Positions 34,340 through 42,902 of a stretch of 64,000 nucleotides of DNA are shown one piece after another. Numbering within the stretch: position 1 is the first letter of the stretch; every line of letters begins with the position of its first letter. Both the position numbers and the translations under genes were made by a program. Origin of the DNA: UBA10324 sp038326325 (GTDB lineage: Bacteria; Bacteroidota; Bacteroidia; Chitinophagales; UBA10324); contig JBBQJW010000005.1 in NCBI GenBank assembly GCA_038326325.1, positions 1 to 64,000 on the forward strand. Reading direction: 5' to 3'. The notes beneath the pieces were generated by a model. That model saw nothing but the letters and a program-made list of their open reading frames with translations, was not told the DNA's origin and ran no database searches.

Positions 34340-35341
34340 ATGAACATAATTATACCAATGGCGGGCATGGGAAAAAGGATGCGCCCGCATACACTTACAA
34401 CTCCGAAACCTTTAATCGCGGTTGGTGGAAAACCAATCGTTCAGCGATTAGTGGAAGACATTGCTGAAATGTGCGCTGATGATATTCACGAAATTGCTTT
34501 TGTTGTCGGACGATTTGGTGAAGAAGTAGAAAAAAATCTTTTAGCGGTCGCTGAAAGTGTTGGTGCAAAAGGAAAAATATTTTATCAGGATGAAGCGCTT
34601 GGAACCGCTCACGCGATTTTATGTGCACGCGAATGTTTAAAGGAAAATGTAATTGTCGCTTTTGCTGATACACTTTTTTATGCCGATTTTAAAATTGATA
34701 AATCAAAAGACGGAATTATTTGGGTGCATCGCATTCCCGATCCATCAGCATTTGGTGTTGTGGTGTTGGATGAAAATCATGTGGTAAAAGAGTTTGTAGA
34801 AAAATCGCCCACATTTATTTCAGACCTCGCCATCATCGGCATTTATTATTTCCGCGACGGAAAAAATTTAGAAAAGGAATTACAATTTCTAATTGATAAT
34901 AACATTCGCATTAAGGGTGAATACCAGATTACTGATGCGCTCGAAAACATGAAAGGCAAGGGAATGAAACTTGTTACAGCCGAAGTAAAAGAATGGCTCG
35001 ACTGCGGAAACAAGGATGCAACTGTTTATACAAACCAGCGTGTTCTTGAATTAACAAAGGACAAACAACTGATTTCAGCAAGCGCAGTTATGGAAAACTC
35101 AGTTATCATTCCACCTTGTTTCATTGGTGAAAAAGTGGTGATAAAAAATTCTGTTGTCGGTCCGTATGTTTCAATCGGAGCAGGAAGCAGAATTGAAGAA
35201 AGCAGAATTGAAAATAGCATCATACAAAATCAAACACAAATTCGTTACAAGGTGATGAGCAACAGCATGGTGGGCAGCAATGCAACTGTTACAGCGCGCG
35301 CATCAGATGTCAGTCTCGGCGATTACTCTACAGAATCATGA
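34340..35341 (+). CDS. Nucleotidyltransferase with left-handed beta-helix (sugar-1-phosphate NTP transferase type)
   Basis: A 333-residue enzyme. The N-terminal Rossmann-like domain starts MNIIIPMAGMGKRMRPHTL, containing the GxGxRxxP-like nucleotide-binding loop and KPLIAVGGKPIV; ALGTAHAILCA binds the base; FADTLFYADF carries the metal-binding Asp; GEYQITDALE is typical of glucose-1-phosphate nucleotidyltransferases. The C-terminal third (about 255-330) is a hexapeptide beta-helix (SVIIPPCFIGEKVVIKNSVV). It most likely activates a sugar phosphate for polysaccharide or LPS synthesis, fitting the nearby flippase. The exact sugar cannot be told. The stop overlaps the TPR gene start (ATGA). Confidence 0.85.
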   Translation: MNIIIPMAGMGKRMRPHTLTTPKPLIAVGGKPIVQRLVEDIAEMCADDIHEIAFVVGRFGEEVEKNLLAVAESVGAKGKIFYQDEALGTAHAILCARECLKENVIVAFADTLFYADFKIDKSKDGIIWVHRIPDPSAFGVVVLDENHVVKEFVEKSPTFISDLAIIGIYYFRDGKNLEKELQFLIDNNIRIKGEYQITDALENMKGKGMKLVTAEVKEWLDCGNKDATVYTNQRVLELTKDKQLISASAVMENSVIIPPCFIGEKVVIKNSVVGPYVSIGAGSRIEESRIENSIIQNQTQIRYKVMSNSMVGSNATVTARASDVSLGDYSTES

Positions 35342-37158
35342 TTTTATTTTCAAATAATATTTCACTCACTCTCTTTTCATTTACCAGAAATCTTTCTTCC
35401 CGGAAAATTTCCTGCGCAATAATTATATCTCTTCTCTCATTTCAATTTTCACTTCTTTCTTCCTGCAAAACCACGGAGTCAATAACCAAAGTTGAAAATC
35501 AGCCTGAGGCGAAAGTGAATGATGTTGTAGGGCAAGACCCGAAAGCGACAGAATTGGAAAATACTTTTCTCGAAGCAAAAAAACAAGAGATATTGGGTGA
35601 AGCACAAAAAGCATTAGCGCTGTATGAATCGTGTTTAAAAATTCAACCTGAGAATGATGCTGTGAATTTTCAGATGGCAAACATTTTATATCAGACATTA
35701 AAATATCCTGAAGCACTCGCTCACATAAAAATTTCTGTCAAACAAAATCCAACCAACAAATATTACGAGCAGTTGTATGCCGAGATTTTAAATCGAAGTG
35801 GAAATCCAAAAGGTGCGGGTGAAGTTTACAACACACTCTCAAAGCAATCGCCGCACAATGTTGACTATCTTTTCAACTACGCGTATTTTTTAGCGTTGGA
35901 GGGCGACAACCAACAGGCGATTGAGACTTACAATAAAATTGAGCAACAAGTTGGTGTAACAGAAGATTTGTCTATGGAGAAACAGCGCCTCTATACTAAA
36001 ATGGGGAAGGAGCAATTAGCTGTAACGGAAATTCAAAAACTTTCTAATGCAAATCCAAATGAGCCGCGATACTTAGCGATGCTTGCTGATATGTACACAA
36101 AGCTGGGACAGAACGATAAAGTAATTGAAGTCGTAAAAAATTTAGCTGAAGCAGACCCGAATAATGCGACTGCTCAATTGGCATTGGCAGATTACTACAG
36201 AAGAACAGGTGACAATGAAAAATATTTCGAGTCAATGAAAAAAGTTTTCGCCTCGCAAACAATGGATATTGATAATAAGATAAAAGTGATGCTGAGTTAT
36301 CTTCCTTACCTGAAAGACGAAGCAAGGAAGAACGAAGTGTTACAGTTAGGCGAAATTTTAATTGCAACACATCCAACCGAAGCAAAAGCATTCGCGATGT
36401 ATGGCGATGTGTTAAATCAGTTGGAGCAAAATGCAAATGCACTGCAACAGTACCAGTCTGCATTGAAATTAGATAACAGCAAATTCACAGTATGGCAACA
36501 GGTTCTTTATCTGGAATCGGCAATGCAATTGAAAGATAGTTTGATGCACGATGCTATTCGATGTACTGAATTATTTCCGGCGCAGGGGCTTCCGTTTTTT
36601 ATGCTTGGAGTTTCAAAACTACAGAACAAAAAATACGACGAAGCTGTTACAGCTCTTTCACAGGCATTAATAATTGGGAGTGATGATAAAAAATTGATGG
36701 GCGAATTATATTCAAGCATTGGTGAAGCTTACAATGGATTGAAAAAATATTCTTCATCGGATAGTTGCTACGAATTGGCGCTGACTTACGACGGCGATAA
36801 TTATTTCGCGATAAACAATTATTCATATTATCTGGCGTTAAGAGGAGAGAAGTTAGACAGAGCGGAGTCGTTAATTGAAAAAGCAATTAAGAATCAACCG
36901 AACAATGCAGGCAATCTCGACACATATGCGTGGGTACTTTACAAGCAGAAAAAATATTCAGAAGCAAAAACACAAATAGAAAAAGCATTGCATAACAGCG
37001 GCGATAAAAACGGAACCATACTCGAACACTATGGAGATATTTTATTTCAATTGGGAGAAACAGATAAAGCATTGGAAAATTGGATGAAGGCAAAAGAATT
37101 AAAATCTGATTCGGAATTTTTAGATAAAAAAATCGCAGAAAAAAAATTGTATGAATAA
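35338..37158 (+). CDS. TPR-repeat lipoprotein
   Basis: A 606-residue protein. An unusually long N-terminal stretch (MILFSNNISLTLFSF...) leads to a hydrophobic core and a lipobox LLSSC with Cys42, then KTTESITKV. The rest is about 13-15 tetratricopeptide repeats (residues 75-600), for example NDAVNFQMANILYQTLKYPE and KKLMGELYSSIGEAYNGLKK, which form a superhelical protein-binding scaffold. It belongs to a conserved Bacteroidota cluster with DUF4292 and an EnvC-like protein, suggesting an envelope assembly job. The start ATG overlaps the previous stop (ATGA), and the stop overlaps the DUF4292 start by 8 bases. Confidence 0.8.
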   Translation: MILFSNNISLTLFSFTRNLSSRKISCAIIISLLSFQFSLLSSCKTTESITKVENQPEAKVNDVVGQDPKATELENTFLEAKKQEILGEAQKALALYESCLKIQPENDAVNFQMANILYQTLKYPEALAHIKISVKQNPTNKYYEQLYAEILNRSGNPKGAGEVYNTLSKQSPHNVDYLFNYAYFLALEGDNQQAIETYNKIEQQVGVTEDLSMEKQRLYTKMGKEQLAVTEIQKLSNANPNEPRYLAMLADMYTKLGQNDKVIEVVKNLAEADPNNATAQLALADYYRRTGDNEKYFESMKKVFASQTMDIDNKIKVMLSYLPYLKDEARKNEVLQLGEILIATHPTEAKAFAMYGDVLNQLEQNANALQQYQSALKLDNSKFTVWQQVLYLESAMQLKDSLMHDAIRCTELFPAQGLPFFMLGVSKLQNKKYDEAVTALSQALIIGSDDKKLMGELYSSIGEAYNGLKKYSSSDSCYELALTYDGDNYFAINNYSYYLALRGEKLDRAESLIEKAIKNQPNNAGNLDTYAWVLYKQKKYSEAKTQIEKALHNSGDKNGTILEHYGDILFQLGETDKALENWMKAKELKSDSEFLDKKIAEKKLYE

Positions 37159-37903
37159 GCGCATTGGATTATTTGTTTTAATTCTTGTCTTGTTCAACTC
37201 CTGTTTCACATTTAAAAGAGCAATTAAAAAAAATAAGGTGCTGGTTGATACCACAAATACGCAAGCGGTTCGCGACAGCATGAAGAAAAATGATTTCGAC
37301 TTTATTTATTTTTCTGCAAAAGCAAAATTTACATTGGTTGATGACAAAGGTTCACGCACTGCCAACGCAAACATTCGTATTAAGCACGACAGCGCTATCT
37401 GGATTTCTATTTCTGCATTGGGTGTTGAAGGATTAAGAATTCTTGCCACGCACGATTCAGTGAAAGTGATTGACCGCCTTAACAAAAAATATATGAGTTA
37501 CGATTATAAATACTTCAGTCATTTCACTTCGGTGGAAGTGGATTACAACATGTTTGAAAATCTTATTTCCGGGATTCCGATTTTTTTCGATGAGAAAAAA
37601 TTCAAAGCGAAAAAAGAAGACTCGACTTATACATTGAAAAATGATGGAAAGAAAAGAACAAGTTTTATTGAACTGAATCCTGATTTCACTCTGCTCAACA
37701 CCGACTTAGTGGACAGTGCAATGGGAAAAAGTTTAAAACTGAAATACAAAAACTATAGTCACGACAACGCAAAACCTTTTGCTTTAGACCGGGAAGTTCA
37801 GCTCAACGATGCTGACAACACAAGGTTGTTCATCAATTTTTCGAAAGTGAAAATTAATGAACCCATGAAATTCCCGTTCACAGTTAAAGAGAAATATGAT
37901 TAA
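37151..37903 (+). CDS. DUF4292 lipoprotein
   Basis: A 250-residue predicted lipoprotein (VLFNSC, Cys18) of the DUF4292 family, which is structurally similar to LolA/LolB-like lipoprotein carriers (a curved beta-sheet that can hold acyl chains). Characteristic pieces: FDFIYFSAKAKFTLVDDKGS, DSAIWISISALGVEGLRILA, KYFSHFTSVEVDYNMFENLI. In Bacteroidota it always sits beside a TPR gene and an EnvC-like gene, as here. It overlaps both neighbours by 8 bases, indicating tight translational coupling. A role in lipoprotein or lipid handling at the outer membrane is inferred from the fold, not shown. Confidence 0.85.
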   Translation: MNKRIGLFVLILVLFNSCFTFKRAIKKNKVLVDTTNTQAVRDSMKKNDFDFIYFSAKAKFTLVDDKGSRTANANIRIKHDSAIWISISALGVEGLRILATHDSVKVIDRLNKKYMSYDYKYFSHFTSVEVDYNMFENLISGIPIFFDEKKFKAKKEDSTYTLKNDGKKRTSFIELNPDFTLLNTDLVDSAMGKSLKLKYKNYSHDNAKPFALDREVQLNDADNTRLFINFSKVKINEPMKFPFTVKEKYD

Positions 37904-39134
37904 GCGTTTTAAATTTTTTCTCGCATTTATTTTCCTGATTTCAATTTCTGCTTCCAATTCTTTTGGTCAAACGAAAGAAGATTTACAGAAGAAGAAAGAA
38001 AATATTCAAAAGGAAATTGATGCGATGCAGAAGGAGTTGGATAAAACAAAAAAATCCAAAACATCTTCGTTATCGGAAGTAAAAGTGTTACAGCAAAAGA
38101 TTTCTTCACGCGAAAAACTCATCGGCAATTACAATTCGCAAATTGGTCAGATTGATAATCAGATTCACGAAACAAAAGGAACCATTATAAATCTGAATGG
38201 GAATTTAACATCGCTGAAAAAAAATTACGCATTGATGGTTTACACTGCATACAAACACCGAAGCACTTATAGTCGGTTATTATTTATACTTTCAGCAAGT
38301 AGTTTCAACGATGCTGTCCGACGAATTCTGTACTTAAGAAAATATTCCGCTTATCGCCGCTCGCAAGCGGATATGATTGTACAAACAAAAAATTCTTTAA
38401 CCGGAAAAGTAAAAGTGTTGAGCAAGCAGAAGAATCAAAAAACAGAATTGCTCACACAACAGCAGGCGGAAAAAGTTAAACTTCAAAAAGAAAAAACAGA
38501 TAAAGACAAAGTGGTTAAAGATCTTTCGTCACAGGAGAAAAAAATAAAATCGGACCTCGCAGCTAAAAAGAAAGAAACCGATAAACTGAACAAACTGATT
38601 TCCGATGCGATTAAAAAAGAGATTCTCGCGAATACAAAAAAAACGACAACAACTACCACCACGACTAATGGCACTAAAAAAACAACTACCATAACAAGCA
38701 CTCCTGAAATTATTGCGATGTCAAGTTCATTCGCAGCCAATCAGGGAAAATTTCCATGGCCCGTATCAGAAGGAATTATTAGTGAATCATTCGGAACTCA
38801 TCCACATCCTGTTTTAAAAAATGTAACGACAAAAAATAACGGGTGCGATATAAAAACAAATGCCGGTGCGAATGTTCGTGCAATATTTAAAGGAACAGTT
38901 GTGAGTGTGTTGGCGAATCCCGGTTATCACACCGCTGTGATAATTCGTCACGGCGATTACTTCACTGTTTACAGCAACATGGCAAGTGTAACAGTTAAAC
39001 CAAACGATAAGGTCGAAACCAAGCAATCCATCGGAAAAGCATATACCGATAAAGAGGAAGGCACCATGGTTCACCTCGAAATCTGGAAAGGAACTGTCCT
39101 GCTCGACCCCGAAAACTGGCTCGCCTCGAAGTAA
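37896..39134 (+). CDS. EnvC-like murein hydrolase activator with degenerate M23 domain
   Basis: A 412-residue periplasmic protein: signal peptide (1-25, ending SFGQ), a coiled coil (about 26-240), a Thr/Lys-rich linker (about 245-270), and a C-terminal LytM/M23 fold (290-410). The metal ligands are mostly lost: the HxGxD motif reads N314-N-G-C-D318 and the HxH motif reads M391-V-H393, while the Y-x-H region reads YSNM. It therefore cannot be a normal zinc endopeptidase; like E. coli EnvC it probably activates an amidase that splits daughter-cell peptidoglycan. Gene name in the family: envC-like. Overlaps the DUF4292 gene by 8 bases; tatA follows 51 bases later. Confidence 0.88.
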   Translation: MIKRFKFFLAFIFLISISASNSFGQTKEDLQKKKENIQKEIDAMQKELDKTKKSKTSSLSEVKVLQQKISSREKLIGNYNSQIGQIDNQIHETKGTIINLNGNLTSLKKNYALMVYTAYKHRSTYSRLLFILSASSFNDAVRRILYLRKYSAYRRSQADMIVQTKNSLTGKVKVLSKQKNQKTELLTQQQAEKVKLQKEKTDKDKVVKDLSSQEKKIKSDLAAKKKETDKLNKLISDAIKKEILANTKKTTTTTTTTNGTKKTTTITSTPEIIAMSSSFAANQGKFPWPVSEGIISESFGTHPHPVLKNVTTKNNGCDIKTNAGANVRAIFKGTVVSVLANPGYHTAVIIRHGDYFTVYSNMASVTVKPNDKVETKQSIGKAYTDKEEGTMVHLEIWKGTVLLDPENWLASK

Positions 39135-39185
39135 TTTTTTGCACCTGCATTTTTCCTCCTACATTTACCATCTCAATTAATTAAA

Positions 39186-39410
39186 ATGCAACACATTCTT
39201 TTATTAAGCTTACCAGGCGGCAGCGAATGGTTCTTAATCTTCTTAGTAATTTTATTAATGTTCGGCGGAAAAAAAATTCCTGAACTGATGAAAGGCATCG
39301 GCAAAGGAGTTCGTGAATTCAACAGCGCAAAAGCGAATGTTGAAGCCGAAATAGAAAAAGGTATGAAGGAAGAAGACCCGAAAAAAGAATTGCCTAAACA
39401 GCAATCATAA
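39186..39410 (+). CDS. tatA: Sec-independent translocase subunit TatA
   Basis: A 74-residue membrane protein that, with TatC, exports folded proteins carrying twin-arginine signals. It has a single transmembrane segment (about 12-30: SEWFLIFLVILLMFGGKKIPE) with the FGGKKIPEL turn that leads into an amphipathic helix (MKGIGKGVREFNSAK) and an acidic tail. Length and layout are those of TatA/TatE rather than TatB. tatC is not in the window. The upstream TACATTTA element (about 39165) may be its promoter; the gene ends 18 bases before gatA, so they probably share a transcript. Confidence 0.9.
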   Translation: MQHILLLSLPGGSEWFLIFLVILLMFGGKKIPELMKGIGKGVREFNSAKANVEAEIEKGMKEEDPKKELPKQQS

Positions 39411-39428
39411 AAATTTTTCGCCGCTAAA

Positions 39429-40850
39429 TTGAATCCGCTTTATTCTTCTTTATCGCAGGTCAAATCTGACCTGGAGAGTGGAAAGACTGATTGTGTTACA
39501 CTCGTAAAACATTATCTCTCCAACATTGAAAAGAGCAATCATCTCAATGCTTTTCTGGAAGTGTATTCCGAAGAAGCGTTGAAACAAGCTGTTTTGATTG
39601 ATGAAAAAATAAAAAACAAAACCGCAGGTCGCCTCGGAGGAATGGTGATTGCGCTCAAAGATGTATTGTGTCACAAAGGGCACAAGGTTTCTTCTTCCTC
39701 AAAAATTCTCAAAGGATTTACCTCACTTTATTCCGGAACCGCTGTCGAGCGCTTGCTGAACGAAGATGTGATTATTATTGGCAGAACTAATTGCGATGAA
39801 TTTGCAATGGGTTCGTCAAATGAAAATTCCGCATACGGAAGTGTAAAGAATGGCTTAAACGAAACCAGGGTTCCGGGCGGTTCATCAGGCGGAAGTGCGG
39901 TGGCTGTGCAAATGGATATGTGCCTCGCTTCGTTGGGAACTGATACAGGCGGAAGCATTCGTCAGCCCGCTTCGTTCTGCGGAGTCATTGGCATTAAACC
40001 CACTTACGGACGAATTTCCCGTTACGGTTTGGTGGCTTATGCTTCGTCGTTCGACCAGATTGGACCCTTCACGCACAGCATTTCAGATGCGGCATTGTTG
40101 CTCGAGATTATGTCCGGTGCCGACGATTTCGATAGCACTGCTTCTTCAAAGCCGGTTGAAAAATATTCTGAGAAACTCAACTTCAATCGCAAGGCAAAAA
40201 TTGCTGTCTTCTCCGATTGCATCAACCATCCCGGAATTGATATTGAAATCAAAAGCAGAATTCTCAATTACATTGAAGAATTAAAATCAGCCGGACACAC
40301 AATAGAGTTTATTGATTTTCCATACCTCGAATACTTGGTTCCCACTTACTATGTTTTAACAACTGCCGAAGCATCTTCCAATCTTTCGCGCTTCGATGGC
40401 ATTCGTTTCGGATATAAAAGTGAAAATGCGGTTGACCTCGATTCTACTTACAAAAAAAACCGCTCCGAAGGTTTTGGCGAAGAAGTAAAGCGGCGCATCA
40501 TGCTCGGCACATTCGTGTTAAGCGCCGGATTTTACGATGCCTACTATACCAAAGGGCAAAAAGTTCGTCGCCTCATTAAAGAAAAAACCGAAGAAATATT
40601 AAGCCGCTTCGATTTTATTTTAACACCCACCACACCCACCACCGCATTCGGTCTCGGCGATAAAACCGACGACCCCATCGCCATGTACCTCGCCGATATT
40701 TTTACCGTGCAGGCGCCCATCGCCGGCATACCCGCTGTAACACTTCCACTCTTTCAGCACGGCAACGGCATGCCTTACGGACTGCAATTGATGGCGGGCA
40801 GTTTTAAAGAAACCGACCTGTTAGCATTCTCTGCCGAGTTAATGAAATAA
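39429..40850 (+). CDS. gatA: Asp-tRNA(Asn)/Glu-tRNA(Gln) amidotransferase subunit A
   Basis: A 473-residue amidase that frees ammonia from glutamine for the transamidation of mischarged Glu-tRNA(Gln) (and perhaps Asp-tRNA(Asn)). The amidase Ser-cisSer-Lys triad is visible: Lys77 (ALKDVL), Ser152 in PGGSSGGSAVAV, Ser176 in TDTGGSIRQPASF; GIKPTYGRISRYGLVAYASS is the amidase signature of GatA. Length is normal. The start is TTG at 39429 because no ATG or GTG occurs in frame before the conserved N-terminus. gatB and gatC are not in the window. Its stop is followed by two copies of TGTTACA and a 205-base gap. Confidence 0.96.
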   Translation: MNPLYSSLSQVKSDLESGKTDCVTLVKHYLSNIEKSNHLNAFLEVYSEEALKQAVLIDEKIKNKTAGRLGGMVIALKDVLCHKGHKVSSSSKILKGFTSLYSGTAVERLLNEDVIIIGRTNCDEFAMGSSNENSAYGSVKNGLNETRVPGGSSGGSAVAVQMDMCLASLGTDTGGSIRQPASFCGVIGIKPTYGRISRYGLVAYASSFDQIGPFTHSISDAALLLEIMSGADDFDSTASSKPVEKYSEKLNFNRKAKIAVFSDCINHPGIDIEIKSRILNYIEELKSAGHTIEFIDFPYLEYLVPTYYVLTTAEASSNLSRFDGIRFGYKSENAVDLDSTYKKNRSEGFGEEVKRRIMLGTFVLSAGFYDAYYTKGQKVRRLIKEKTEEILSRFDFILTPTTPTTAFGLGDKTDDPIAMYLADIFTVQAPIAGIPAVTLPLFQHGNGMPYGLQLMAGSFKETDLLAFSAELMK

Positions 40851-40853
40851 AAC

Positions 40854-40868
40854 TGTTACACTGTTACA
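40854..40868. repeat. Tandem TGTWACA palindromes
   Basis: Two copies of TGTTACA, at 40854-40860 and 40862-40868, three bases after the gatA stop. This is the only place in the window with two copies eight bases apart. See the finding on the iterated palindrome. Confidence 0.6.
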
Positions 40869-41008
40869 TATTAAATATGTAATGCTCTCTAACCTTAATG
40901 CTAAAGATTAGTATTTGATATTTATGAAACTTATAAAGCGGAAACAAATAATTCGGTATATGAAAAGAAAAAAGGTGTTAAGCTTAAACTGAAATCTGTC
41001 AGTCAACT

Positions 41009-41059
41009 ATGAGTGAAATTTTCGCATTAACCATTATCATTATACTTTTACTTCAATGA
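41009..41059 (+). CDS. Possible 16-residue hydrophobic leader peptide
   Basis: ATG at 41009 opens a 16-residue frame, MSEIFALTIIIILLLQ, ending in a TGA that overlaps the ATG of the next gene (ATGA). Such tight overlap can couple translation, but a hydrophobic stretch this short can also occur by chance in AT-rich DNA, and the promoter box of the next gene lies inside it. Confidence 0.15.
   Translation: MSEIFALTIIIILLLQ
41043..41050 (+). promoter_or_regulatory. -7 box of the DUF4834-like gene
   Basis: TACTTTTA ends 6 bases before the ATG at 41056, with the same geometry as the dut box (TACTTTTA, 7 bases). Confidence 0.35.
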
Positions 41060-41265
41060 TTACCCGCATACTTGACTCCCGATTGATTGATTTAATTCTT
41101 ATTCTATTGGCTTTGCGATTTATTTTTCCGCAATATTTTTCTTTCAAAGCTTTTAAATCAGAAAAGAAAACTGAACACATTATTGTAGTTCAGAAAGAAA
41201 AGGATAAATCAAAAAAATCACCAGATAAGGAAGGTGAATATGTTGACTACGAAGAGGTGAAATAG
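41056..41265 (+). CDS. Small DUF4834-like membrane protein
   Basis: A 69-residue protein: one transmembrane segment (about 9-27: RLIDLILILLALRFIFPQ), then a basic, Lys-rich cytoplasmic segment (FKAFKSEKKTEHIIVVQKEK) ending with the acidic EGEYVDYEEVK. The last piece, (D)YVDYEEV, is the mark of DUF4834 proteins of Bacteroidota, which are often found near ATP synthase or other membrane complex genes. Here it precedes the atpB gene by 156 bases and is separated from it by its own promoter, so the link with ATP synthase is only positional. Function unknown. Confidence 0.65.
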   Translation: MITRILDSRLIDLILILLALRFIFPQYFSFKAFKSEKKTEHIIVVQKEKDKSKKSPDKEGEYVDYEEVK

Positions 41266-41392
41266 GTTGGAAAAAGTAGAAGTTATATAGTAGAAATCAG
41301 GAATTTCTTCTTCCATTAATTTGATTTTCTTCGCATTAAATAATTTATTTCTTCTATCACTTTTTTCTTTTAGCTGTGCGAATATCTTTGCG

Positions 41393-41400
41393 CCACCAAA
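41393..41400 (+). promoter_or_regulatory. -7 box of the ATP synthase operon
   Basis: TATCTTTG is an exact TAnnTTTG match, 21 bases before the GTG start of atpB. The 20 bases upstream are T-rich (TTTTTTCTTTTAGC) without a clear TTG at -33. It is the only promoter-like element found in the 156-base gap before the operon. Confidence 0.5.
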
Positions 41401-41421
41401 AAAAGGGTAATCCTTCACAAA

Positions 41422-42522
41422 GTGTTGAAATTCAAACTTTTCACAGCGATATTTTTTCTTTTTATTTTTTCGTATCCGCTTATTTCTGTAGCTGAACACA
41501 ATGATTCTGCAAACGGAACAGCTGAATCAGTTTCAAACGAACACAAAAAGGACGAAGGAAAATTTAACGCCAAGGAAGTTATACTTGAACACATTACCGA
41601 CAATCATGAGTGGCATTTTTTCAGCTATCCAAGTAATGGTGGTTATAAATCAGTTGCGCTTCCTCTTCCATGCATATTATATAGCAAGGCAGGTGGAGTT
41701 TCTTTTTTTATGTTTAACAAATTAAAAGAAGGAGCATTCGATGGATATATTCTGAATCACGAACACCACATTGAAAGAGTAGATGGCAATGGCTTTTACG
41801 ACTTCAGTATTACAAAGAATGTTTTCGCTATGTTGTTGAGCAGCATTTTATTAATCTGGATTTTTACTAAAGCTGCAAAAGGATATGTAACTCGTGCAGG
41901 ACAAGCACCAACAGGATTGCAAAACCTAATGGAAGTTTTAGTTTCATTTGTTCGCGATGAAGCGGCAAAACCTTTTCTTGGAAAGAAAACAGACAAGTAT
42001 TTACCTTATCTTTTAACTGCTTTCTTTTTCATCTGGATAAATAATATGCTCGGACTATTGCCTGGTGGTGCGAATGTTACAGGGAACATTGCAGTTACCA
42101 CAACACTCGCGTTGTTTACTTTCATTCTAATAATGACCGGTTCAAACAGACATTACTGGGGACACATTCTTAATCCACCAGGAATTCCTTTCGGAGTAAA
42201 AGTGATTTTAGTTCCCGTAGAAATTCTTGGAATAGTTACAAAACCATTTGCATTGCTTATTCGACTTTTTGCAAACATGACTGCAGGTCACTTAATCGTG
42301 CTGAGTTTTCTTTCTATGATTTTCATTTTCGCTCAGATGAGTGTTGTAGCTGGTGCAGGCATTTCAATTTTCTCAGTAGCATTCAGCACTTTCATTTATC
42401 TGTTGGAAATGTTAGTGTGTGCTTTACAAGCATACATCTTCACCATGTTGTCGGCAGTTTTCATTTCCGAAGCAATTGCAACCGGGCATCATCATGAACC
42501 TTCAGCGGACGATTTACCTTAA
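41422..42522 (+). CDS. atpB: F-type ATP synthase F0 subunit a
   Basis: A 366-residue subunit of the membrane rotor-stator that conducts protons past the c-ring. An N-terminal signal-peptide-like stretch (1-24, ending ISVAE) and a hydrophilic region (25-120), both typical of Bacteroidota subunit a, precede six transmembrane segments. The functional arginine is in LLIRLFANMTAGHLI (conserved R), and LMEVLVSFVRDEAAKPFLG and YLLTAFFFIWINNMLGLLPG are family-typical. The start is GTG at 41422 (or TTG at 41425); no ATG is available upstream of the hydrophobic start. First gene of the order atpB-E-F-H-A-G. Confidence 0.95.
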   Translation: MLKFKLFTAIFFLFIFSYPLISVAEHNDSANGTAESVSNEHKKDEGKFNAKEVILEHITDNHEWHFFSYPSNGGYKSVALPLPCILYSKAGGVSFFMFNKLKEGAFDGYILNHEHHIERVDGNGFYDFSITKNVFAMLLSSILLIWIFTKAAKGYVTRAGQAPTGLQNLMEVLVSFVRDEAAKPFLGKKTDKYLPYLLTAFFFIWINNMLGLLPGGANVTGNIAVTTTLALFTFILIMTGSNRHYWGHILNPPGIPFGVKVILVPVEILGIVTKPFALLIRLFANMTAGHLIVLSFLSMIFIFAQMSVVAGAGISIFSVAFSTFIYLLEMLVCALQAYIFTMLSAVFISEAIATGHHHEPSADDLP

Positions 42523-42554
42523 TTTTTTTTTCACTTCATAAATAAATTTCAATT

Positions 42555-42809
42555 ATGATTCATTTGTTAAACATTCTGTTCTTAGCCATTGATGGTTTCG
42601 CACAGATGGGAGCTGGTATCGGTGCAGGATTAGCTGCTATTGGTGCGGGTATTGGTGTGGGGTTGATTGGTTCAAGTGCGCTTGAATCTATTGCCCGCCA
42701 GCCGGAAGCGATGGGTGACATTCGCGCAAACATGATTCTTACTGCCGCCTTGGTGGAAGGAGTTGCTTTGTTTGCCGTGGTTGTTTGCGTTCTCGTTCTG
42801 TTCCTCTAA
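42555..42809 (+). CDS. atpE: F-type ATP synthase subunit c (proteolipid)
   Basis: An 84-residue hairpin protein; many copies form the rotor ring. The first helix contains the GAGIGAGLAAIGAGIGVG glycine repeat, the loop is ARQPE (47-51) and the second helix carries the ion-binding Glu68 in LVEGVALF. The residues around the glutamate are not those of Na+-binding rings, so a proton ring is expected. Starts ATG 42555, 32 bases after atpB. It is followed by an intrinsic terminator-like hairpin before atpF. Confidence 0.96.
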   Translation: MIHLLNILFLAIDGFAQMGAGIGAGLAAIGAGIGVGLIGSSALESIARQPEAMGDIRANMILTAALVEGVALFAVVVCVLVLFL

Positions 42810-42819
42810 ACAAAAAATT

Positions 42820-42861
42820 AAACTGCTTCCGATACGGTTGGTGGAGGGAGCAGTTTTTTTT
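42820..42861 (+). terminator. Intra-operon terminator between atpE and atpF
   Basis: AACTGCTTCC (42821-42830) pairs with GGGAGCAGTT (42846-42855) to make a stem of 10 base pairs including one G-T, closing a 15-base loop, followed at once by a run of T. This is a complete intrinsic terminator lying 20 bases after the atpE stop and 50 bases before atpF. Partial readthrough would give more atpE transcript than atpF-atpG. Confidence 0.75.
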
Positions 42862-42902
42862 GAAGTGTAACACCTGATTGATTTTTAAAAATCTGAAATA
42901 AC

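Noticed and set aside
38640..38700. Repeated ACNACN runs as a possible CRISPR or microsatellite
   Set aside because: They encode a Thr/Lys linker within the EnvC-like protein; low complexity, no regular spacers.
38483..38740. 85-codon minus-strand frame opposite the EnvC coiled coil
   Set aside because: Created by the biased codons of the coiled coil and Thr linker; no start region or homology signs.
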